From positions 4,246,501-4,310,500 of the forward strand of contig NZ_CP020038.1 of the NCBI RefSeq assembly GCF_002157225.2: a stretch of DNA of 64,000 nt. Direction: 5' to 3'. The notes beneath the pieces are model-generated. The model was given only the letters and a program-made list of their open reading frames with translations, did no database searches and was not told the DNA's origin. The DNA is from Agarilytica rhodophyticola (GTDB lineage: Bacteria; Pseudomonadota; Gammaproteobacteria; Pseudomonadales; Cellvibrionaceae). The translations under genes and the position numbers were made by a program. Positions 59,080-64,000 of the stretch are shown here, one piece after another. Within the stretch, counting starts at the first letter, position 1; each line of letters starts with the position of its first letter.

Positions 59080-60183
59080 TTATATCACCAAGATCTCAGC
59101 TTTAAGAGCACCCGCTTGTTTAAGTGCTTCTAAAATTGCCATTAAATCGCCTGGCGCAGCCCCAACCTCATTCACAGCCTTAACAATATCGCTCAATGTT
59201 GGCCCTGGAGATAATAAAAACATGGGGCCGCTTTCTTCTGTTATTTCCACATCACTATCGGGCACCACAACAGTGGTGCCATCAGCAAGGGCATTGGGTT
59301 GGCTGACGGCAACATCCTCGCGTACGGTTACCGTCAATGATCCATGTGTCACTGCAACAGGCTCTACGCGCACGTGTTGGCCGACAACAATCGTTCCAGT
59401 TCGAGAATTAATGACTATTTTAGCCGAAGCTTTCCCCGGCACCACTTCAACGTTTTCTAATAAAGACAGATAGTCGACTCTTTGCGCTGGGTTTTTCGGG
59501 GCCTGTACACTAATTGATGTAGCATCCACGGGAATTGCCACATCTGGACCAATAAGATCATTGATACTATCGGCTACACGTTTGGCTGTTGTAAAATCAG
59601 GAGTATGTAAATTAAATGTAATACGCTCCGTGCCACCAAAAGTGGTGTCGATAGCACGTTCCACCATAGCACCATCAGGAATACGGCCAACACTTGGTAC
59701 GTTAACTGTTACACGAGAACCATCAGCACCTTCGGCACCAAAACCGCCGACAATAAGACTGCCCTGGGCAACGGCATAAGTTTTTCCGTCCAAACCTTTT
59801 AGTGGTGTCAATAATAAGGTACCGCCCCTAAGGCTTGAAGCATTCGCAATAGAAGAAATAGTAACATCCACTTTTTGTCCAGGCTTAGCAAATGGCGGTA
59901 ACTCGGCATGAACCACAACCGCAGCAACATTACTCACCTGAAAATTCGCGCCATCAGGAATAGTAACACCAAACTGCCGTAGCATTGCCGCAAAAGACTG
60001 GCCAGTGAAAGGGGCTTGATTAGTCTTGTCTCCAGTACCGTCTAAACCAACCACTAATCCATAGCCTAGTAATTGGTTTACTCGAACACCGTCAACCGAT
60101 GCAATATCTTTTATCCTTTCTGAAATCACATACGGAGAAAAACAAAAGCCGTACAATGCTATAAATAATAAATACCGTCGCAT
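59080..60183 (-). CDS. flgI: Flagellar P-ring protein FlgI
   Basis: FlgI forms the periplasmic P ring. I start at the ATG at 60183 ([23 protein letters not shown]), which has AGGCAGAG upstream, giving 367 residues with a normal Sec signal peptide; the frame extends 8 codons further into the end of flgH. Conserved blocks are [98 protein letters not shown] and [33 protein letters not shown]. Length is family-typical. Confidence 0.97.
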   Translation of the reverse strand: MRRYLLFIALYGFCFSPYVISERIKDIASVDGVRVNQLLGYGLVVGLDGTGDKTNQAPFTGQSFAAMLRQFGVTIPDGANFQVSNVAAVVVHAELPPFAKPGQKVDVTISSIANASSLRGGTLLLTPLKGLDGKTYAVAQGSLIVGGFGAEGADGSRVTVNVPSVGRIPDGAMVERAIDTTFGGTERITFNLHTPDFTTAKRVADSINDLIGPDVAIPVDATSISVQAPKNPAQRVDYLSLLENVEVVPGKASAKIVINSRTGTIVVGQHVRVEPVAVTHGSLTVTVREDVAVSQPNALADGTTVVVPDSDVEITEESGPMFLLSPGPTLSDIVKAVNEVGAAPGDLMAILEALKQAGALKAEILVI

Positions 60184-60194
60184 GATACTCTGCC

Positions 60195-60911
60195 TTAAAA
60201 GGGCCATATTGCACTATTAAAAAAACGACTTAGCCACCCCATCTCTTGGGAATCTGCCAATTCACCCGTACCAGAATATGTGATTCTGGCATTTGCTATT
60301 CGATTCGACTGTATAGTATTCTCAGGCGTAACATCTCCAGGGCGAATAAGACCACTGATACGAATAAATTCATCACCTCGATTTAGTGTTATCCACTTCT
60401 CGCCTCTTATAACTAGAGTTCCATTGGGAAATTTATCTACTACAGTCACACTAATATTACCTGTTAAACGATTACTTTGATCAGCACCGGCCTCGCCAGT
60501 AAATTCCCGTGTCCCGCTAAGTGCTGTACCCAAATTATATTCTCCAATACTTAGCTGGCCACCTAAAATTGTGCCCTCTCCTGTAGGTGCGAGTTCTACG
60601 TCATTCTCCTTAGTGATTTCGACATTACTACTCTTACTAGAGGAGGTTTGCTCCTGCAAAACGACAGTAATAATATCGCCAATATCTTTCGCCTTGCCGT
60701 CACTAAATAATATCAGACCGGAATTATCACTAAATAAAGAGCCATTGTGTGGGGTATTGCGCTCTGGCATAGTTTTTAAAACAGGCGCATAGTAGGGATC
60801 GTTGGGACGCGGAGGCGCTTGTATGACACAAGCGCTTAGTACACAACACATTGTCAACATCACCAAGAAATTACTAGCGTTGGAAAAAGGTTTGTCTCTT
60901 AAAGTTATCAT
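60195..60911 (-). CDS. flgH: Flagellar L-ring lipoprotein FlgH
   Basis: FlgH forms the outer-membrane L ring. The 238-residue precursor has a lipoprotein signal ([14 protein letters not shown], lipobox LSAC) and the FlgH core ([122 protein letters not shown]). Length is normal. It lies 12 bases before flgI on the same transcript. Confidence 0.96.
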   Translation of the reverse strand: MITLRDKPFSNASNFLVMLTMCCVLSACVIQAPPRPNDPYYAPVLKTMPERNTPHNGSLFSDNSGLILFSDGKAKDIGDIITVVLQEQTSSSKSSNVEITKENDVELAPTGEGTILGGQLSIGEYNLGTALSGTREFTGEAGADQSNRLTGNISVTVVDKFPNGTLVIRGEKWITLNRGDEFIRISGLIRPGDVTPENTIQSNRIANARITYSGTGELADSQEMGWLSRFFNSAIWPF

Positions 60912-60923
60912 TATTTCTTCACG

Positions 60924-61709
60924 CTATAAATTTTGAGATAAAAATTGCAGCATCTGATCAGCCGTTGAAACAACCTTAGAGTTCATTTCATATGCCCGTT
61001 GAGTCGTTATCATGTTCACCATTTCTTCAACGATATCGACATTGGAGTTTTCTAACATTCCCTGCTTAGTTTCCCCCAAACCATTTTCACCAGGTGTGCC
61101 GGTAAGAGGGTCTCCACTAGCGGCTGTCTCTAAAAATAAATTTCCACCTATTGCCTGAAGACCCGCAGGATTGACAAAATCTGTTACCTGGATATTTCCA
61201 AGTACAGCGGCGGCGGGTTGACCTGCAATAAAGGCACTTACCAAGCCATCGGTACCGATGGTAATATTTTCAACGTTGTCAGGAACTGTAATATTAGGAT
61301 CGAGTAAAAGCCCACTGGCGTTGACTACCTGCCCTTCACCATTTAAATGGAACTGTCCATTGCGGGTATAGGCAATATTGCCATCGGGTTGTTGTATTTG
61401 AAAAAATCCACGTCCATCAATCGCCACATCTAAGATTTGACCGGTGATTTGTAAACTACCAGAAGTAAACTCTTTTTGGGTACCAACAACACGCACACCT
61501 GTGCCTAGCTGTAAACCTGAAGGTAGTTGTGTTTCTTCCGTATTTAAGCCACCGGGCTGACGCTGTATTTGGTAGAGTAAATCTTCAAATACCGCGCGAT
61601 CGCGCTTAAATCCAACAGTGGAGGCGTTGGCTAAATTATTGGATATTGTTGTTAACTGCGTATCTTGTGCCGCCAATCCTGTTTTACTTACATACAATGC
61701 AGCGTGCAT
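60924..61709 (-). CDS. flgG: Distal rod protein FlgG
   Basis: FlgG builds the distal rod. The 261-residue protein shows the N-terminal rod motif TQLTTISNNLANASTVGFKRDRAVFEDLLYQ, the GTQKEFTSGSLQITGQILDVAIDGRGFFQIQQPDGNIAYTRNGQFHLNGEGQVV segment and the C-terminal LENSNVDIVEEMVNMITTQRAYEMNSKVVSTADQMLQFLSQNL, all standard. Length is normal (260). The start MHAALYVSKTGLAAQD is that of FlgG. It lies 74 bases after flgF. Confidence 0.97.
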   Translation of the reverse strand: MHAALYVSKTGLAAQDTQLTTISNNLANASTVGFKRDRAVFEDLLYQIQRQPGGLNTEETQLPSGLQLGTGVRVVGTQKEFTSGSLQITGQILDVAIDGRGFFQIQQPDGNIAYTRNGQFHLNGEGQVVNASGLLLDPNITVPDNVENITIGTDGLVSAFIAGQPAAAVLGNIQVTDFVNPAGLQAIGGNLFLETAASGDPLTGTPGENGLGETKQGMLENSNVDIVEEMVNMITTQRAYEMNSKVVSTADQMLQFLSQNL

Positions 61710-61783
61710 ATTCTACCTCTACTTCAATACTTACGGTAATTATTACTATTAATTTTTGGCAACGGCGATACATCCTCGCATCG

Positions 61784-62533
61784 CTAACCTTGAGACTGCA
61801 ACAGCCGTGCCGAAGCCTCTGAGTTTTCTTGGGCAACTTGCATTATTTTTATTTGCATTTCGAATTGTCGCGATAAACTTAAAATACTTGTCAATTCATT
61901 TACTGCATTAACGTTGCTACCCTCTAAAAAACCCGAAACTATTCTGACAGCCCCATCAGCCGGTATATCTTGATTGGGATCACGAGGACGAATGAGTCCA
62001 TCTTCAGATTTTTCTAAACTATCAATTGGAGGATTAACTAATTTTATTCTTTCGATCTGGGCAATTTCTTCTACCCCTTGACCTAAAGGAATAATAGTAA
62101 TTGTTCCATCTAGACCAATTTCTATTTTTTCAGACGGAGGAATAGCGATAGGCCCTCCATTACCGATAACCGGCAAACCATTTCCGGTGCGTAATATACC
62201 CACACTGTCGAGATGTAGAGAACCTGCTCGAGTATATGCCTCTTGCCCATCAACTGCTTGCACAGCAATAAACCCTTGCTGCTCAATGGCGATATCTAAA
62301 TCTCTTCCTGTTTCTATCAAGGCACCATGAGAAAAATCTGTCGCAGGGCGTTCGGTTAACGCATAGGCACGAGTGGGAAAGCCATCTCCATAATAAATGG
62401 GCATACTACGAGCTTGGGCAAAGTCTGCTCGAAAACCGGTGGTATTGACATTGGCCAAGTTATTGGTGTGGCTGACCTGCGCCATCATATTGTTTTTGGC
62501 CCCTGTCATGGCAATGTACAATGCTTTATCCAT
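61784..62533 (-). CDS. flgF: Proximal rod protein FlgF
   Basis: FlgF is a proximal rod subunit. I start at the ATG at 62533 (MDKALYIAMTGAKNNMMAQVSHTNNLANVNTTGFR), giving 249 residues; five codons upstream belong to the leader. The ATDFSHGALIETGRDLDIAIEQQGFIAVQAVDGQEAYTRAGSLHLDSVGILRTGNGLPVIGNGGPI segment and the C-terminal LEGSNVNAVNELTSILSLSRQFEMQIKIMQVAQENSEASARLLQ are typical. It lies about 244 bases after flgE with a strong hairpin between. Confidence 0.96.
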   Translation of the reverse strand: MDKALYIAMTGAKNNMMAQVSHTNNLANVNTTGFRADFAQARSMPIYYGDGFPTRAYALTERPATDFSHGALIETGRDLDIAIEQQGFIAVQAVDGQEAYTRAGSLHLDSVGILRTGNGLPVIGNGGPIAIPPSEKIEIGLDGTITIIPLGQGVEEIAQIERIKLVNPPIDSLEKSEDGLIRPRDPNQDIPADGAVRIVSGFLEGSNVNAVNELTSILSLSRQFEMQIKIMQVAQENSEASARLLQSQG

Positions 62534-62739
62534 AATAAATTCCGTCAAAAAAATGTATGTATAGACATAATGCTATTGAGTAATAGAAGTTGAGCAATAT
62601 AAATGCCAAGAGAGAACTAACTGATAGAAGGATAGATTTTATAAAGACTGCAATACGAGTGTGAAAATAATAGAAAGAAGAAATTAAGATCGCCAATGCA
62701 ACAGTCATATTTTTGGCAATAGCAATTGATAAGGCCTCT

Positions 62740-62771
62740 ATTAACCCGGCATAAATATCTGCCGGGTTAAT
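62740..62771 (-). other. Strong stem-loop between flgE and flgF
   Basis: ATTAACCCGGC (62740-62750) and GCCGGGTTAAT (62761-62771) are perfect 11-bp arms around ATAAATATCT. No U tract follows on the minus strand, so it is more likely an mRNA-stabilising or processing element than a simple terminator; the stem begins six bases after the flgE stop. Confidence 0.6.
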
Positions 62772-62777
62772 AAAAAA

Positions 62778-64000
62778 TTATCTTAAATTGATAATTGTTT
62801 GGGTTACAGTGTCTGCGGTTTCGATAGTTTTAGCGCTTGCTTGGAAGTTACGTTGTGCAATAATAAGATTAACAAGCTCCGCGGATATATCTACATTCGA
62901 CTCTTCTAAAGCGCCAGCTTGCACTGTGCCCAATGCACCTGTGTTAGCAGCGGCGACGCGCGGTTCCCCCGAGCGAAAGTTTTCTACCCATGTGCTATTA
63001 CTTGAAGGCTCTAAGCCTTCTTCATTGGGAAAGTCTGCAAGAGCTACCTGCCCTAAAATCTGAGATTCCCCATTGGTAAAGCGCGCGAAAACAATACCAC
63101 TAGCATCGATATTGAGGCCAGAGAGGCGCCCGGTTGCAAAACCATTTTGATCCGCATCATTAACGGAGAACGCCGATCCTGTTTGTGTCGTTCCTGTGTA
63201 GTCAATAATAAAATTCGAACTTGTAGGTGGCTCTGGAATTGGGATGGAGCCACCCGCTAGTACGTTTTGTGGCCCGGCAGCAGAGTTAGGCTGTCCTTCC
63301 TCATCCAAAGGAACCCAGTTGGAAATTAATATGGGCTCACTTCTAGTTGTATCTAGAGAACCGTCATCATTAAAAAATATATTATAAACGGCATCTGTTG
63401 CTACGGTATTCTGTGGCGGTGGCAGCAAAGTATTAGGGTCACCTATATCCTCGCCATCAATTTGTATGTGTACTTGCCAATGGTTAGGGGTTGTCGTAGG
63501 GTTATTGGGATCATATTCTTGCTTGACAAAATACTGTGTCATCACATGAGCAATCCCCAAGCTATCAAAAACCGTCATAGATGTAGCGCTGTTATACGTC
63601 GCTTGATCGGTGGGATCAAATTCATTAAGTGTAACATTAGTGAATTCAGTTGGGCTAATGGGTTGAAAAATTAAGGTGTTAGGAGGCGTCACCAAATCAA
63701 AACCTTCATCAAAAACAATATCAATAACCCCACCCACTACTAATGAATTAATAGAGGCGTCACTGCTACCGGCAGCAATACCATCAGCTGCAGCATCAAC
63801 TTCTAACGTCTGCGGTAATGCATCTGGATCACCGAGCACTGTTATAGCATCACCATCATCTAAGCTATCGATACTAATTGCAATATCACCACCACCGGCA
63901 GAAGTTAATACCAAAGTACCTGCCGCTGCATTATGCACCGCTGAGATTCCAGGTAAGGTAGAATTACTAAGGCCATTAATTTCTGTTTCAAGTGCAGCTA
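62778..64000 (-). CDS. flgE: Flagellar hook protein FlgE (partial; N-terminus outside window)
   Basis: FlgE polymerises into the hook. The frame is open to the right edge (upstream part reads TEINGLSNSTLPGISAVHN), so only the C-terminal ~407 residues are present. The C-terminal hook signature is VQAGALEESNVDISAELVNLIIAQRNFQASAKTIETADTVTQTIINLR; the central hook domain includes FDSLGIAHVMTQYFVKQEYDPNNPTTTPNHWQVHIQIDGE, and RLSGLNIDASGIVFARFTNGESQILGQVALADFPNEEGLEPSSNSTWVENFRSGEP. Before it comes an insert (SLVVGGVIDIVFDEGFDLVTPPNTLIF) with likeness to FlgK. The start lies beyond 64000; an internal GTG at 63938 is not the start. Confidence 0.93.
   Translation of the reverse strand, partial: AALETEINGLSNSTLPGISAVHNAAAGTLVLTSAGGGDIAISIDSLDDGDAITVLGDPDALPQTLEVDAAADGIAAGSSDASINSLVVGGVIDIVFDEGFDLVTPPNTLIFQPISPTEFTNVTLNEFDPTDQATYNSATSMTVFDSLGIAHVMTQYFVKQEYDPNNPTTTPNHWQVHIQIDGEDIGDPNTLLPPPQNTVATDAVYNIFFNDDGSLDTTRSEPILISNWVPLDEEGQPNSAAGPQNVLAGGSIPIPEPPTSSNFIIDYTGTTQTGSAFSVNDADQNGFATGRLSGLNIDASGIVFARFTNGESQILGQVALADFPNEEGLEPSSNSTWVENFRSGEPRVAAANTGALGTVQAGALEESNVDISAELVNLIIAQRNFQASAKTIETADTVTQTIINLR

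Noticed and set aside
1-64000. Search for tRNA/rRNA genes, CRISPR arrays, transposases, integrases and attachment sites
   Set aside because: None recognised by eye on either strand. The glycosylation island shows no integrase or tRNA flank, so a mobile origin is not supported by visible hallmarks.

Overview
The window is chromosomal DNA from a motile Gram-negative gammaproteobacterium. The flagellar synteny (fliC-flaG-fliD-fliS / fleQ-fleS-fleR-fliEFGHIJ), the FleQ/FleSR-type regulators and the sigma-54 and sigma-28 promoter motifs are Pseudomonas-like. A secreted GH43 enzyme with two carbohydrate-binding modules sits among the flagellar genes, and the DNA is fairly AT-rich. This fits a marine polysaccharide degrader of the Cellvibrionales type (Saccharophagus/Teredinibacter/Agarilytica relatives). 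That placement is inference; no rRNA or other taxonomic marker is present. Almost everything is on the minus strand, so the biological reading order runs from high to low coordinates.

Layout in transcription order: (1) 64000-54009, flgE(partial)-flgF-flgG-flgH-flgI-flgJ-flgK-flgL (hook, rod, rings, hook-filament junction). (2) 53655-51874, a GH43/CBM6 exoenzyme gene with its own terminator. (3) 51617-47131, two flagellin genes, one behind a sigma-54 and one behind a sigma-28 promoter motif, then flaG. (4) 46691-44130, fliD and a first fliS. (5) 43794-30894, a tightly packed nonulosonic-acid (legionaminic-acid-like) operon: legB-, legC-, ptmE-, legI-, legG- and legF-like genes, with an FAD oxidoreductase, a FemAB/GNAT-like acyltransferase, two methyltransferases, a small unknown protein and a dioxygenase-like/GSCFA fusion. 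(6) 30803-25488, mostly plus-strand genes: a GNAT, an unknown 486-residue protein and a Maf flagellin glycosyltransferase, with a CAP-domain lipoprotein on the minus strand. (7) 25275-24451, a second fliS and a fliT-like gene. (8) 23890-18794, fleQ, a plus-strand orphan, fleS and fleR. (9) 17326-11248, fliEFGHIJ. (10) 10957-1, a chemotaxis operon STAS-cheY-cheA-cheW-aer2-like MCP-cheR-cheD-cheB-STAS-response regulator/PP2C phosphatase (partial).

How it works together: FleQ with sigma-54 should drive fleSR, the fliE operon, fliS2-fliT and one flagellin through the promoter motifs reported here. Sigma-28 should drive the other flagellin. The sugar operon should make a CMP-activated nonulosonic acid that Maf transfers to flagellin before export. 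The two FliS, FliT, FlaG and FliD handle filament subunits and the cap. The chemotaxis cluster is the soluble Aer2 type: its receptor has three tandem PAS domains carrying the His and Trp positions known from the Aer2 haem-PAS domain, and a C-terminal CheR-tether pentapeptide.

Best candidates for new biology: the tailoring part of the sugar operon (FAD oxidoreductase, FemAB-like enzyme, two methyltransferases, dioxygenase-like/GSCFA fusion) together with Maf and its unknown partner; the triple haem-PAS receptor; and the duplicated fliS genes that bracket the glycosylation island.
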